Translations under genes and position numbers: made by a program
From: Alphaproteobacteria bacterium
GTDB taxonomy: Bacteria > Pseudomonadota > Alphaproteobacteria > RF32 > CAG-239
Direction of reading: 5' to 3'
Assembly: GCA_015062585.1 (NCBI GenBank)
Contig: SUUJ01000005.1
Coordinates: 1 to 64,000, forward strand
DNA: 64,000 nucleotides
Part shown: positions 33,970 to 43,545 of the stretch, piece by piece
How the letters are laid out: every line of letters starts with the position of its first letter
Position numbering within the stretch: position 1 is the first letter of the stretch
Notes under the pieces: generated by a model
The model's database searches: none
What the model saw: only the letters and a program-made list of their open reading frames with translations
Told to the model about the DNA's origin: nothing

Positions 33970-35257
33970 GTTGCCAGCCGTATGAGGCGCGTGACCAAAG
34001 GCGAGTATCATTGCCATTGGGATAAGCAAAAATGCCGCAAACGGTAGGTGTTTTGCAACCGGTGGTTTCGGGAGTGGTATAAGCAATATTGTTATCTAAG
34101 CAATAAGCCATATCAGCAAAAATGCGAGCTTCCATATATTGTGATGAATAGCCGTAAGTGTCAGAGTTTGTAATTATGGCATTAGGATTATGAAGCGATT
34201 CAAAAATAGCTTTGTGTTCGGGTAAAACTTCTGCTTTGCCCAAGATAAGATTTTGGAAATCATTTTGCATAACGGGATTCTTCCAACCGCCGCCAAAGGT
34301 CATAAAATAATTTGCTTTAGCAATATCAGAAGCTATAAATCTTAAATTATAAGCCATAATATAAGCGCTGAAAAATTCGGCAGTCCTAATACGGTCAAAA
34401 AATGAGATTTTTTTATCGTTAAGTTCCGGCAATATTTTATACCACGCCGGATCAGATGATTTGGGCGGAAGTTTGGTTATAAAATTAGAATCGTCGCTGC
34501 AAATTACGGCATTATTAAAAAGTTTGCGCAACAGCTCATAATTGATGTTGCCTTGTGTTCCAAATTTGCCATTAAAATCACAAGGCACATTTTGTTCATT
34601 GCGTGCAAGATAATCAACAAAATGATTAAAAGGGCCGGTGTCCCAACCGAAAGTTTTGATATTGTCATCGCTATCATTGGAAATTACGGATAGGTTTCCG
34701 GTGTTTCCACCATTTAAGAATATAAGAGGAAAAATGCCTTTTTCTTTTAGCTTTAGAGCCAAATGCAGATTGTGTATCGGAGCCAAAGGCGCACCTTCGC
34801 CACCGTTCATTATATCGTCGGAGCGAAAATCGTATGCGACTGGGATTCCAGCCACCTCAGCCAACATTTGACCGGAGCCGATTTGTAAAGTGTTGGGATT
34901 TTCTTTTGATATGGATGGCGGATTGTGATAACAGGTTTGACCATGAAAACCGATGGCCTTGATATCTTCTTTTTTTAAGCTTGCTTTTTGAATGGTTTGT
35001 TTAATTGTTTCGGCAACGATTTTTATATATTCATTATGAAGGGCTAAAAATTTTGTTTTATCGTGGTTGTATATTTTTTCAATATCGCCGTTAGCTGACT
35101 TTATTTCGTTTTTTAATTGGCGAAAACTATCAGCAATATTTTGAGGAATGGGCATTGAATGAGCACAAATATCCTTGATGTTTTTTGAGGTAAAATCAGT
35201 AATTACCACATCAACAGCGTCTAGAGAATTGCCGGTCATTATGCCAATGTAATACAT
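33950..35257 (-). CDS. anmK: Anhydro-N-acetylmuramic acid kinase
   Basis: AnmK phosphorylates and opens 1,6-anhydro-MurNAc during cell-wall recycling. Recognised by GIMTGNSLDAVD at the start, GFHGQTCYH, FLNGGNTGNLS, GWDTGPFNHFVDYLA and FGGGWKNPV. At 435 residues it is longer than most (about 370-390), and the usual MSGTSxDG motif reads MTGNSLDA here. It is followed on the same strand by nothing but shares the strand with the DJ-1 and antiporter genes upstream, probably as one operon. Confidence 0.9.
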   Translation of the reverse strand: MYYIGIMTGNSLDAVDVVITDFTSKNIKDICAHSMPIPQNIADSFRQLKNEIKSANGDIEKIYNHDKTKFLALHNEYIKIVAETIKQTIQKASLKKEDIKAIGFHGQTCYHNPPSISKENPNTLQIGSGQMLAEVAGIPVAYDFRSDDIMNGGEGAPLAPIHNLHLALKLKEKGIFPLIFLNGGNTGNLSVISNDSDDNIKTFGWDTGPFNHFVDYLARNEQNVPCDFNGKFGTQGNINYELLRKLFNNAVICSDDSNFITKLPPKSSDPAWYKILPELNDKKISFFDRIRTAEFFSAYIMAYNLRFIASDIAKANYFMTFGGGWKNPVMQNDFQNLILGKAEVLPEHKAIFESLHNPNAIITNSDTYGYSSQYMEARIFADMAYCLDNNIAYTTPETTGCKTPTVCGIFAYPNGNDTRLWSRASYGWQQKKRTL

Positions 35258-35266
35258 TTTGGTTTC

Positions 35267-35827
35267 CTAATCGGTAAAGGTTGATGAGGCCAATTGTTTT
35301 ATATCATCATCGGAAAAGCCTAATGCTTTGGCAATGGCAAAAGCGAATAAATGAGCTTTGCCCATAGCTTTGGCGGTGATAATTTTGCCGTCGACTTCAA
35401 CATCGTTGCCGGTAAATGAAAATTTGTGTTTTTTAGAAAATTGTTCGCAAGCAGGGTATCCGGTAATGCGTTTGCCATCAGCAACTCCGGCATCTTTTAA
35501 GACTATCGGAGCAGCGCAAATGGCTGAGATTATTTTTTCATCTTGCGCAGATTGTTGCACCAAAGAAATAACCTCTTTGGAATCACGCAGATTGGTGGTG
35601 CCGGGAAGTCCGCCGGGAAGCATAAGTACATCAAAATCAGCGGTTGAGATTTTATCAATGGTAGTGTCGCTGACAATCTTAAAACCATGAGTGCCGATAA
35701 TTTCTTTATTGTCGGTAATTGAGGTAAAAACAATGTTTACACCAAGCCTTTTTAATAAGTCGGCAGGAACTATTGCTTCGCTTTCTTCAAAGCCGGCAGC
35801 CAGTAGTATGCAAGCGGTTTTAATCAT
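35267..35827 (-). CDS. DJ-1/PfpI family protein (YajL/ThiJ-like)
   Basis: A 186-residue class I glutamine amidotransferase-fold protein. The nucleophile elbow is AICAAPIVL with the conserved Cys, and the partner glutamate lies in GFEESEA near residue 14. Family members are linked to oxidative-stress defence, glyoxalase or deglycase activity. Its start overlaps the end of the antiporter gene by 8 bases and anmK begins 9 bases after its end, so the three are likely co-transcribed. Confidence 0.87.
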   Translation of the reverse strand: MIKTACILLAAGFEESEAIVPADLLKRLGVNIVFTSITDNKEIIGTHGFKIVSDTTIDKISTADFDVLMLPGGLPGTTNLRDSKEVISLVQQSAQDEKIISAICAAPIVLKDAGVADGKRITGYPACEQFSKKHKFSFTGNDVEVDGKIITAKAMGKAHLFAFAIAKALGFSDDDIKQLASSTFTD

Positions 35828-37586
35828 TCTGTTTTACCTCCGTGTCTTTTTCAATTTCTTCTTTTTCCTTTTCTTTTTCCTTGTAACGATACAAGTTTGA
35901 TAAGAATTGGCGCTCAATATTTTTATAACTTTTCGACAACAATTTTGATTTATATAAAAATGCTACATAAATTCCGATGATGGCATAGGTGGTAAAAAAG
36001 TCTTTGGTAAATAAATGATTGATTACCACAGTAATAAAGATGATTATAATCGCCATTCTTAAGAAGGTACAAAATATAAGAGGCAGGCGGTTGGTTATTT
36101 TTTTGTGCCACAATGTAAGGTAGATACGAGCCAAATCGCTGTTTACGGTTAAAAGCCCTTGTAAGAATGGTGACATAATAACTAAGGTTATCAGCATTGA
36201 CAGTAAATCAGCAACTTTTGACGGCATTAGTTTTGTTGCAAACGGATGTATCAAATGGAAAGAAATGTTGATGATGGCGACTAAAATTATGGAAGCTATA
36301 CAAAGCTTGAAAAAATATTTTTTAAATAATTGGCGCCACAATTGTTCATCAGCAGAAGTATCTTTTTTTGATGTTGTGTGAGTTGATAAATATTCTTTCC
36401 ATTTTTGCGGTATCAATTTGTAGGTAAAATTATAAAACCTTTTGGATGATTTTATCATCATCGGAGTGGTAAAGGTTGTAATAACCGAAACTGCCACAAT
36501 AGTCGGATATACATATTCTTTCAAAACACCGATAGCCATACCGGCAGAGGCAATAATAAATGCAAATTCGCCTACCTGAGCAAGTGAAAAACCGCTTAGG
36601 ATAGATGTTTCCAAACGGTTGCCTGAAAGCAAAAATCCTAAGGTTGATAATATAACTTTTCCGGTAATAACTACAAAAGTTATAATCAAAATAGGCTTGA
36701 TATATTCGATAAACATAGCAGGATCAACGAGCATTCCTACCGAGGTAAAAAATACGGCACCGAACAAATCTTTGACCGGTTTTATAGTTGATTCGATGCG
36801 CTCGGCTTCATCTGTTTCGGCCAAAATAGAGCCCATAATAAAAGCACCCAAGGCTGATGAAAACCCAACTGATGTGGCAATCATAACCATACCTAAACAC
36901 AAAGCCATTGATACCAAGAGCAGTAATTCGTCATTAAGCAGATGAATTACTTTTTTGATTAGGGTCGGAACCAAATATACACCGGTAATAAACCACAATA
37001 CGAGGAAGAAAATAAGTTTGCCCGAACTTATGAGCAATTCTATGCTGTCAACATTTTTACCTAAAGAGACAGTCGGTAATAAGACAAGGAGCAAAATTCC
37101 TACCACATCTTCAACGACCAAAACTCCGAAAACCAAGTCGGTGAAGCGTTGACCTTTTAGTTCTAATTCTTCAAAAGCTTTGATGATAATGGTAGTTGAT
37201 GACATTGAAATCATACCGCCTAAAAATAAGCTTTCGGTTGTTGTCCAGTGCAAAGCAAGACCCACATTGTAGCCGATAAGAAGCATAAATAAAATATTGG
37301 CACTGGCGGTGATTATGGCGGATTTTCCCACATTTACAATCTTTTTGAAACTGAACTCAAGGCCCAAACTGAAAAGTAAGAAGATAACGCCTATATCAGC
37401 CCAAGTTTGAATATTGGCTTTGTCAAGAGCTGTGGGCCACAAAGAAAAGTGCGGGCCGACAAGTATACCTGCTAAAATATAGCCTAAGACGACCGGTTGT
37501 TTCAGTTTTTTGAACAAAACGGTTATGAGACCGGCGCAAATCATAATCAGTGCAAGGTCTGATATCAAGTCAGGCAAATGATTCAT
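35820..37586 (-). CDS. Monovalent cation:proton antiporter, CPA2 family (KefB-like)
   Basis: A 588-residue membrane protein. The N-terminal ~400 residues form the Na+/H+ exchanger domain with about 12 spans: VLGYILAGILVGP, FLLFSLGLEFSF, GGMISMSSTTIIIKAFEE, VLVVEDVVGILLLVLLP and GFSLAQVGEFAFI. The C-terminal part adds four to five more membrane segments and a highly charged tail rather than a TrkA-N regulatory domain, so it is not a standard glutathione-gated Kef. Ion selectivity cannot be told from sequence. Confidence 0.85.
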   Translation of the reverse strand: MNHLPDLISDLALIMICAGLITVLFKKLKQPVVLGYILAGILVGPHFSLWPTALDKANIQTWADIGVIFLLFSLGLEFSFKKIVNVGKSAIITASANILFMLLIGYNVGLALHWTTTESLFLGGMISMSSTTIIIKAFEELELKGQRFTDLVFGVLVVEDVVGILLLVLLPTVSLGKNVDSIELLISSGKLIFFLVLWFITGVYLVPTLIKKVIHLLNDELLLLVSMALCLGMVMIATSVGFSSALGAFIMGSILAETDEAERIESTIKPVKDLFGAVFFTSVGMLVDPAMFIEYIKPILIITFVVITGKVILSTLGFLLSGNRLETSILSGFSLAQVGEFAFIIASAGMAIGVLKEYVYPTIVAVSVITTFTTPMMIKSSKRFYNFTYKLIPQKWKEYLSTHTTSKKDTSADEQLWRQLFKKYFFKLCIASIILVAIINISFHLIHPFATKLMPSKVADLLSMLITLVIMSPFLQGLLTVNSDLARIYLTLWHKKITNRLPLIFCTFLRMAIIIIFITVVINHLFTKDFFTTYAIIGIYVAFLYKSKLLSKSYKNIERQFLSNLYRYKEKEKEKEEIEKDTEVKQND

Positions 37587-37664
37587 AAAGGGTACCTCTT
37601 AAATTTATTCAACCCGAATTATAATGTATTAATTATAAAAAAATATTTAATGCGAGGGTAATAA

Positions 37665-37690
37665 AAAAGCCAAACTTTTGTTTGGCTTTT
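37665..37690 (-). terminator. Intrinsic terminator after hydG
   Basis: A perfect stem AAAAGCCAAAC / GTTTGGCTTTT lies just after the hydG stop on the minus strand; the A-run on its left side is a U-run in that transcript. Confidence 0.8.
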
Positions 37691-37696
37691 GGGATG

Positions 37697-39115
37697 TTAA
37701 AAACGAAAATCTCGTTCGCCGGTGCTTATAGCCTCAATTCGTTGTTTACATATAGAGCGCACTTTTTCATTAGGTATTTGATTTAACTCTTTTTCAATTA
37801 GAGTTTTTCCGACTTTTTTAGTTTTATCCGAAGCATAATCTTCGAGATATTCTTTTAAGGTCATTAGAGCATTGGGCAAACAGCAATTATGAATTTGCAT
37901 ATTTTTGCATAGTGCCATAAATCTGTCGCCGGTTCGTCCTTCACGATAGCACGCGGTACAAAAACTCGGGATATAACCAAGTTCCATAAGCCAGCAGATT
38001 ATATCATCCAAACTGCGGGTGTCGGAGATATCAAACTGAGCGGAATTTTCTTCTTCTTTTTGCGGATTTGCATAGCCGCCGACAGATGTTTTGCTACCGC
38101 CGGATATTTGTGAAACACCAAGCTTTAATACGCGTTCACGCGATTTTTGGCTTTCGCGGGTTGAAACAATCATACCGGTATAAGGAACTGCGATGCGGAT
38201 GCAAGCCACCAGTTTGGCAAAAATGTCATCGTCAATGGCATTAGTGAAAGAAGAAGCGTCAATATCATCAGCCGGACAAATACGCGGAACACTTATGGTA
38301 TGCGGGCCAACGCCGTATACAGCTTCGAGGTGTTCAGCGTGCATTAAAAGGCCGGCAAATTCATAGCGATAGGTTGACAGGCCATATAATACACCAAGTC
38401 CGACATCGTCTATTCCGCCTTGCATTGCGCGGTCCATAGCTTCGGTATGATATGCATAATTGTGTTTTGGGCCGGTAGGGTGCAAAGTTTCGTAGTTTTC
38501 TTTGTTGTAGGTTTCTTGGAAAAGAATATATGTGCCGATACCGGCTTCGTGAAGTTTGCGATAGTTTTCAACCGTTGTGGCGGCAATATTAACATTTACG
38601 CGACGAATCGCACCGTTTTTATGTTTGATTGAATAAATAGTTTTGATAGAATCTAAAACATATTCAATCGGGTTGTTTATCGGGTCTTCGCCAAGTTCTA
38701 ATGCCAGCCTTTTGTGTCCCATATCCTGAAGGGCGATAACTTCTTGTTTTATCTCTTCCTGAGTCATTTTTTTACGATGAATATTTTTGTTTTTCAAATG
38801 ATAGGGACAGTAAACACAACCGTTTACGCAGTGGTTTGACAGATAAAGGGGAGCAAACATTACAATACGGTTGCCGTAAAAATCATTTTTGATTTGTTGT
38901 GCTAAAGCAAAAATTTCTGCGTTTTTTTCTTCTATGTCGCAATCAAGCAAAACAGCGGCCTCACGATGGGTTAATCCTTTGCGAAGACGAGCTTTGTTCA
39001 ATATTTCATCGATTAAAGCAATATTGCTTTTATTTTTTGAAGCATATTCCAAAGTGTCTAATATTTCTTGATTATCAATAAATTCTTCTGCTTTTGTTGA
39101 TTTTGGATTATACAT
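37697..39115 (-). CDS. hydG: [FeFe]-hydrogenase H-cluster maturase HydG
   Basis: A 472-residue radical SAM tyrosine lyase that makes the CO/CN iron synthon of the [FeFe]-hydrogenase active site. The SAM cluster motif CVNGCVYC (CX3CX2C) lies near residue 95, and the C-terminal auxiliary cluster motif CTAC...CC (CX2CX22C spacing) near residue 395; ThiH, the closest relative, lacks this C-terminal cluster. Long blocks such as GHKRLALELGEDP and GVGPHTISVPRI are typical of HydG. hydE, hydF and the hydrogenase are not in the window. Confidence 0.93.
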   Translation of the reverse strand: MYNPKSTKAEEFIDNQEILDTLEYASKNKSNIALIDEILNKARLRKGLTHREAAVLLDCDIEEKNAEIFALAQQIKNDFYGNRIVMFAPLYLSNHCVNGCVYCPYHLKNKNIHRKKMTQEEIKQEVIALQDMGHKRLALELGEDPINNPIEYVLDSIKTIYSIKHKNGAIRRVNVNIAATTVENYRKLHEAGIGTYILFQETYNKENYETLHPTGPKHNYAYHTEAMDRAMQGGIDDVGLGVLYGLSTYRYEFAGLLMHAEHLEAVYGVGPHTISVPRICPADDIDASSFTNAIDDDIFAKLVACIRIAVPYTGMIVSTRESQKSRERVLKLGVSQISGGSKTSVGGYANPQKEEENSAQFDISDTRSLDDIICWLMELGYIPSFCTACYREGRTGDRFMALCKNMQIHNCCLPNALMTLKEYLEDYASDKTKKVGKTLIEKELNQIPNEKVRSICKQRIEAISTGERDFRF

Positions 39116-39266
39116 AACTTTCCCCTTTTTTATAAACCATCTGCTATATAATCACTTTTTTATAATAATTGGTATTTTTTTTTAAATTTTGTGCATAAAT
39201 TTTATTGTAAATGAACAGAATTTGAGCTAATAATTGAAAAAAAAATAACGATTTACGGGAATATTG

Positions 39267-41537
39267 ATGAAGAAAGAACTTTTGGCGCCGGCTGGTGATA
39301 TTGAAGCCGGGTATGCAGCTCTTTATTATGGGGCTGACGCGGTTTATTTGGGATTGAAGCAGTTTTCGGCTCGCGCTACGGCAAATAATTTTAGTGAAGA
39401 TGAGTTGGATGAGTTTGTCGGTTTTGCTCACTATTTGGGACGAAAAGTTTTTGTTACCATAAATACCGTATTGCAAGAATCGGAAATGCAACAGCTGATA
39501 AAAAATCTGGATATTTGTAAAAGGTGTAAGGTTGACGCGGTTATTTTGCAAGATTTGGGCGTAGCAAAAATTGTCAAAGAATATTATCCCGAAATTGAAA
39601 TGCATGCCAGTACACAAATGGCGGTGCATAATAAACAGGGCGCTTTGGCTCTAAAGAATCTTGGATTTTCACGGGTAGTTCTGGCCAGAGAATTGTCTTT
39701 GCCTGAAATGAAAGAGATTGCCTCAATTAAGGATTTAGAATTGGAGGCTTTTGTTCATGGGGCGCTTTGTTATTCGTATAGCGGAATTTGTCAGTTTTCA
39801 TCTTTTGAAAACGGAAGAAGCGCCAACAGAGGAAAATGTTTGTATCCTTGTCGCAGTCAATTTTGTAAGAGCGGCAAAAATGAGCACAGTTTTTCGATGA
39901 AAGATATGGCGTTGGAAGAAGATATTATCAATTTGCCGGTTTATTCGTTGAAAATTGAAGGCAGAAAGAAAAATGCTTTGTATGTGGCAGCTGTTACTGA
40001 TTATTATCGCAATATATTGGATGGTAACGGAAATTTAAGAGAAAAAGCGCAAAATATTAAGCAAATATTTTCTCGTCCGTGGTGTAAGTTTCACTTAAAA
40101 GGCAAGAATAAAGATGTGACTGATAAAAAATTTGTCGGGCATCGAGGACTTTTAATCGGAAAAGTTGAGGATTTTACTGATAAAAAAATAATTTTAACTA
40201 CCGAATTCAGAATTGCCAAGCATGATGGAATTCAAATAGATGTCGAAGGGCTAGAAAAACCTTACGGATTTTCGCTGCAAAAATTTAGAGTAAAAGGAAA
40301 AAATGTTTGGGAGGCAAATGCCGGCGATAAGGTTGAAATAAATTTGCCCTATAAACTTGAGGGATTAAAAAAAGGAAATTCGGTTTATTTGTCATCGTCA
40401 TCTTATGTAAAAGGTGCATATGATTATCAAAAACCAAGGCCAAAAGAATTTATCATAAGAACCAAAATTGATGTTGAAGTAAGTGTTACAAAAAATAAAT
40501 TGATGGCAAAATCTTGTGGCGAATTTGCAGAAGTTGAGGGTATTTTTACGCCGGCAAAAGACATAAATAAAGTCAATGAAGCGATAAAAAATGCTTTTGA
40601 AAAAACAGGCGATACGGTTTTTGATTTGAGAAATATCGTTATAAACAATGAGGGTAATCTGTTTGCGCCGATATCTATGCTTAATGATTTGAGAAGAAAA
40701 TTATATGAGCAAATCGTAATTGAAGATGAGATGGTTAAAATCAAAGATGTTGAACCTCGTATCTTAAAAAAGAAACATGGATGGATTGTCAAAACTGATG
40801 ATGTGAAAAAAGTAGCGTTATTGGATTTTGAAAAATTAGATGAGATAATCTTGCTGATAAATCCGGAGACCGAAATTTCTGATGTTTTGAGGCTGCCTAA
40901 AAATAAGGTAAGAATTGCTTTGCCGACGGTGTGCAGAAATCCGAAAGATTTTGAAAAAATTATATCAAAATTACTTGATGCCGGATATAAAAAATGGGAA
41001 ATCGGAAATTATTGGGGCTTGAGTGTTTTGCCGATTAAGAAAATTGATTTAAGCTTTGATAATATGATTTATATGTTTAATTTGCAGGCTTTACAAATGG
41101 CAAAAGATATACATATATCACGAGCTACATTGGCGGTCGAAGACACTTTGGAAAATATGGAAACTTTGGCTTTTGGCTCGCCGGTAGATATTGCTTTGGT
41201 GGTTTATCAGGATGTGCCTTTGTTTACATCAGCGGTTTGTATCAGAGATAATGCATGTAAAGATTGTAATAAAAAACCTCTTTGGATTTATATGGAAAAA
41301 GAGGGAAATAAATATGAGGCTTTATCAAAGGATTGCCAACTTATGATGTTTAACGAAAAAGCTTTTTGCATGGCCAAAGAAGCTAAAAATATTAAGGCTG
41401 ATTTTTATCGAGCTGACTTTGTTTATAAAAATTATGCGCCGGAAAAGGTGCGTGATATTTTGCACAAGCTGATGAATTTTGAAGATGTGGCAAATTGTGT
41501 CAAAGGTAATATTTTGCGCAAGAACGGTAGCTTTTAA
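39267..41537 (+). CDS. U32-family protein (RlhA/YegQ-type, collagenase-like)
   Basis: A 756-residue protein opening with ELLAPAGDIEAGYAALYYGADAVYLG and containing the U32 signature in LEAFVHGALCYSYSGICQFSS, then NRGKCLYPCR. U32 members RlhA and TrhP hydroxylate RNA (23S rRNA C2501 and tRNA U34) and need Fe-S clusters; this protein is the long two-domain form resembling RlhA. ATG at 39267 is preferred over the TTG three bases earlier. It is divergent from hydG. Confidence 0.85.
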   Translation: MKKELLAPAGDIEAGYAALYYGADAVYLGLKQFSARATANNFSEDELDEFVGFAHYLGRKVFVTINTVLQESEMQQLIKNLDICKRCKVDAVILQDLGVAKIVKEYYPEIEMHASTQMAVHNKQGALALKNLGFSRVVLARELSLPEMKEIASIKDLELEAFVHGALCYSYSGICQFSSFENGRSANRGKCLYPCRSQFCKSGKNEHSFSMKDMALEEDIINLPVYSLKIEGRKKNALYVAAVTDYYRNILDGNGNLREKAQNIKQIFSRPWCKFHLKGKNKDVTDKKFVGHRGLLIGKVEDFTDKKIILTTEFRIAKHDGIQIDVEGLEKPYGFSLQKFRVKGKNVWEANAGDKVEINLPYKLEGLKKGNSVYLSSSSYVKGAYDYQKPRPKEFIIRTKIDVEVSVTKNKLMAKSCGEFAEVEGIFTPAKDINKVNEAIKNAFEKTGDTVFDLRNIVINNEGNLFAPISMLNDLRRKLYEQIVIEDEMVKIKDVEPRILKKKHGWIVKTDDVKKVALLDFEKLDEIILLINPETEISDVLRLPKNKVRIALPTVCRNPKDFEKIISKLLDAGYKKWEIGNYWGLSVLPIKKIDLSFDNMIYMFNLQALQMAKDIHISRATLAVEDTLENMETLAFGSPVDIALVVYQDVPLFTSAVCIRDNACKDCNKKPLWIYMEKEGNKYEALSKDCQLMMFNEKAFCMAKEAKNIKADFYRADFVYKNYAPEKVRDILHKLMNFEDVANCVKGNILRKNGSF

Positions 41538-41580
41538 TAAAATAAAAATCGCAAGTTTTCATTGCGATTTTTATTTTATT
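41536..41580. terminator. Bidirectional terminator, 19-bp perfect stem
   Basis: The arms at 41536-41554 and 41562-41580 are perfectly complementary over 19 bp around a 7-nt loop, with A- and T-runs at the outer ends. The stem includes the stop region of both convergent genes and can terminate both transcripts. Confidence 0.92.
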
Positions 41581-42064
41581 AAAAAGGTAATATTTTGAAA
41601 ACAAACAGAATATATAAAATCAAAGTTGCGTAGGTTCCGGCGATAATATCATCGAGCATTACCCCCCAAGCATTAGTGATTTTTCTGTCAGCCCAGCGAA
41701 CCGGTTGAGGCTTTAGAATGTCAAAAATTCTAAACAAAATAAAACCGGCTAAATAAATCTGCCAATCATAAAGGCGATTATTTAAATACGGAGCGACGCT
41801 GACAAAAGTAAGCAGTTGTCCGGCAACTTCGTCGATAACCACAAAACCGGGGTCGTGAGGTGTATGACGCAAAACTTCGGTTGTGGCCATAGTGCCGATT
41901 ACAAAAATAACAAATACAGCTATGCCAATACCCCATATTCCATAAAAATTGGCCAAGAAATATGCCAAAGGAAGAGTTGCTAATGAGCCAAATGTTCCGG
42001 GGGCTATTTTGGAATAACCGACATTAAAAAATGTTGCTAATGTAAATGAAAATCCTTTTTTCAT
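41579..42064 (-). CDS. pgpA: Phosphatidylglycerophosphatase A
   Basis: A 161-residue inner-membrane enzyme that removes phosphate from phosphatidylglycerophosphate in phosphatidylglycerol synthesis. The family blocks are GYSKIAPGTFGSLATLP, DPGFVVIDEVAGQLL and the late WGVMLDDIIAGTYA, with three to four membrane spans. Single-gene unit, convergent with the U32 gene. Confidence 0.93.
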   Translation of the reverse strand: MKKGFSFTLATFFNVGYSKIAPGTFGSLATLPLAYFLANFYGIWGIGIAVFVIFVIGTMATTEVLRHTPHDPGFVVIDEVAGQLLTFVSVAPYLNNRLYDWQIYLAGFILFRIFDILKPQPVRWADRKITNAWGVMLDDIIAGTYATLILYILFVFKILPF

Positions 42065-42179
42065 AAAACTTACTCCGTATTGTTTTTATATTTTTGTATT
42101 AGCAACAATGTTTAATTTTTTGAAGTTTTTTATATCAGTTGATAACAGCAATTTTACAACTTGAAATTAAAGCGTTTTT

Positions 42180-42208
42180 TTGATATTGCTTACAGTGTTG
42201 TATAAAAT
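42180..42208 (+). promoter_or_regulatory. Candidate promoter for ugd
   Basis: TTGATA (42180-42185) and TAAAAT (42203-42208) with a 17-base spacer, 36 bases before the ATG. Confidence 0.45.
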
Positions 42209-42243
42209 TTTAATAAAACTATTTTTAGTAAGGGTGTATAAAA

Positions 42244-43545
42244 ATGAAAATAGGAATTATAGGAACCGGCTATGTCGGTTTGCCTACGGGTGTGGGCTTG
42301 GCAGAACTCGGAAACGAAGTAGTCTGCATTGATAAAGATGAAGAGAAAATCAAGTCTTTGAAATCAGGAAAAGTTACGATTTTTGAAGACGGTTTAGAAG
42401 ATCTGTTTAAGAAAAATATCCAAAATGAAAAATTGAAATTTACCTCGTCGATGGAAGAAGGGGTAAAAAATGCCGATGTGGTAATTATTGCGGTGGGTAC
42501 ACCGCCTCATCCGGTTACCAAAGAAGCTGATATGAAATATATTCATCAAGCAGCCGAGGAGTTGGCGCAATATATTAACGGTTATACGGTAGTGGCTACA
42601 AAATCTACCGTACCGGTCGGCACAGGTGATGAGATTGAGGCAATTATTAAAAAAACAAATTCGAAAGCTGAGTTTGATGTGGTGTCTTTGCCGGAATTTT
42701 TGCGTGAGGGTTTTGCTATACATGATTTTTTTGAGCCTGATAGAATTGTGGTAGGTACAAATTCTCCAAAAGCAACCGAAGTTATTAAAAAACTGTATGA
42801 GCCGTTTGAAGGCAAAGCAGAAATTTTGTTTGTTAAAAGAAAATCATCGGAAACAATTAAATATGCCTCAAATGCTTTTTTGGCGATGAAAATTCATTAT
42901 ATAAATGAGATGGCTGATTTTTGTGAAAAGTCAGGAGCCGATGTTTTTGAAGTTGCCAAAGGTATGGGACTTGATAATCGAATCGGTAAGCGTTTCTTAA
43001 ATCCCGGACCGGGGTATGGCGGAAGTTGTTTTCCTAAGGATACCAATGCTATGGCATATATGGGCAAAAAATATGGTGCGCCCTTGTCTTTGATTGAAGC
43101 AACAATCAGAGGTAACGATCTTAGAAAAACACAAATGGCAATGCGTATTATAAAAGCAGTTGAAGGTATTGATAATCCGAAAATTGCAATTTGGGGTTTG
43201 GCGTTTAAGAACGGAACTGATGATGTAAGAGAGTCTCCGGCTATGCAGATTGTTGAGCAGTTGTTGAAAAATAATGCCCGACTTTGTGTCTATGATCCCA
43301 AGGCTGTTGCTAATGCAAAAAAGATTTTGGGTGATAAAGTTGAATATGCTTCATCGGAATTAAAGGCTGTAAAAAATGCGGATGCGGTTGCTGTTTTGAC
43401 GGAATGGGATGAATTTTCTAAAGTTGATTTACAAGAGCTTAAAAAACAAATGAAAACACCAAAAATTGTCGATTTACGCAATATGTTAAAAGAAAAAAAT
43501 CCGGTAAATATGGGGTTTGAATATTATTGCATCGGTGCTAATTGA
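42244..43545 (+). CDS. ugd: UDP-glucose 6-dehydrogenase
   Basis: A 433-residue NAD-dependent enzyme making UDP-glucuronate for capsule, exopolysaccharide or LPS. The N-terminal Rossmann motif is GIIGTGYVGLPTGVGLAELG; the SLPEFLREGFAIHDFFEPDRIVVG block and the catalytic cysteine in GPGYGGSCFPKDTNA are intact; FKNGTDDVRESPA marks the C-terminal domain. No other sugar-nucleotide or glycosyltransferase gene is adjacent. Its 3' end overlaps the convergent phosphatase by 8 bases. Confidence 0.94.
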   Translation: MKIGIIGTGYVGLPTGVGLAELGNEVVCIDKDEEKIKSLKSGKVTIFEDGLEDLFKKNIQNEKLKFTSSMEEGVKNADVVIIAVGTPPHPVTKEADMKYIHQAAEELAQYINGYTVVATKSTVPVGTGDEIEAIIKKTNSKAEFDVVSLPEFLREGFAIHDFFEPDRIVVGTNSPKATEVIKKLYEPFEGKAEILFVKRKSSETIKYASNAFLAMKIHYINEMADFCEKSGADVFEVAKGMGLDNRIGKRFLNPGPGYGGSCFPKDTNAMAYMGKKYGAPLSLIEATIRGNDLRKTQMAMRIIKAVEGIDNPKIAIWGLAFKNGTDDVRESPAMQIVEQLLKNNARLCVYDPKAVANAKKILGDKVEYASSELKAVKNADAVAVLTEWDEFSKVDLQELKKQMKTPKIVDLRNMLKEKNPVNMGFEYYCIGAN

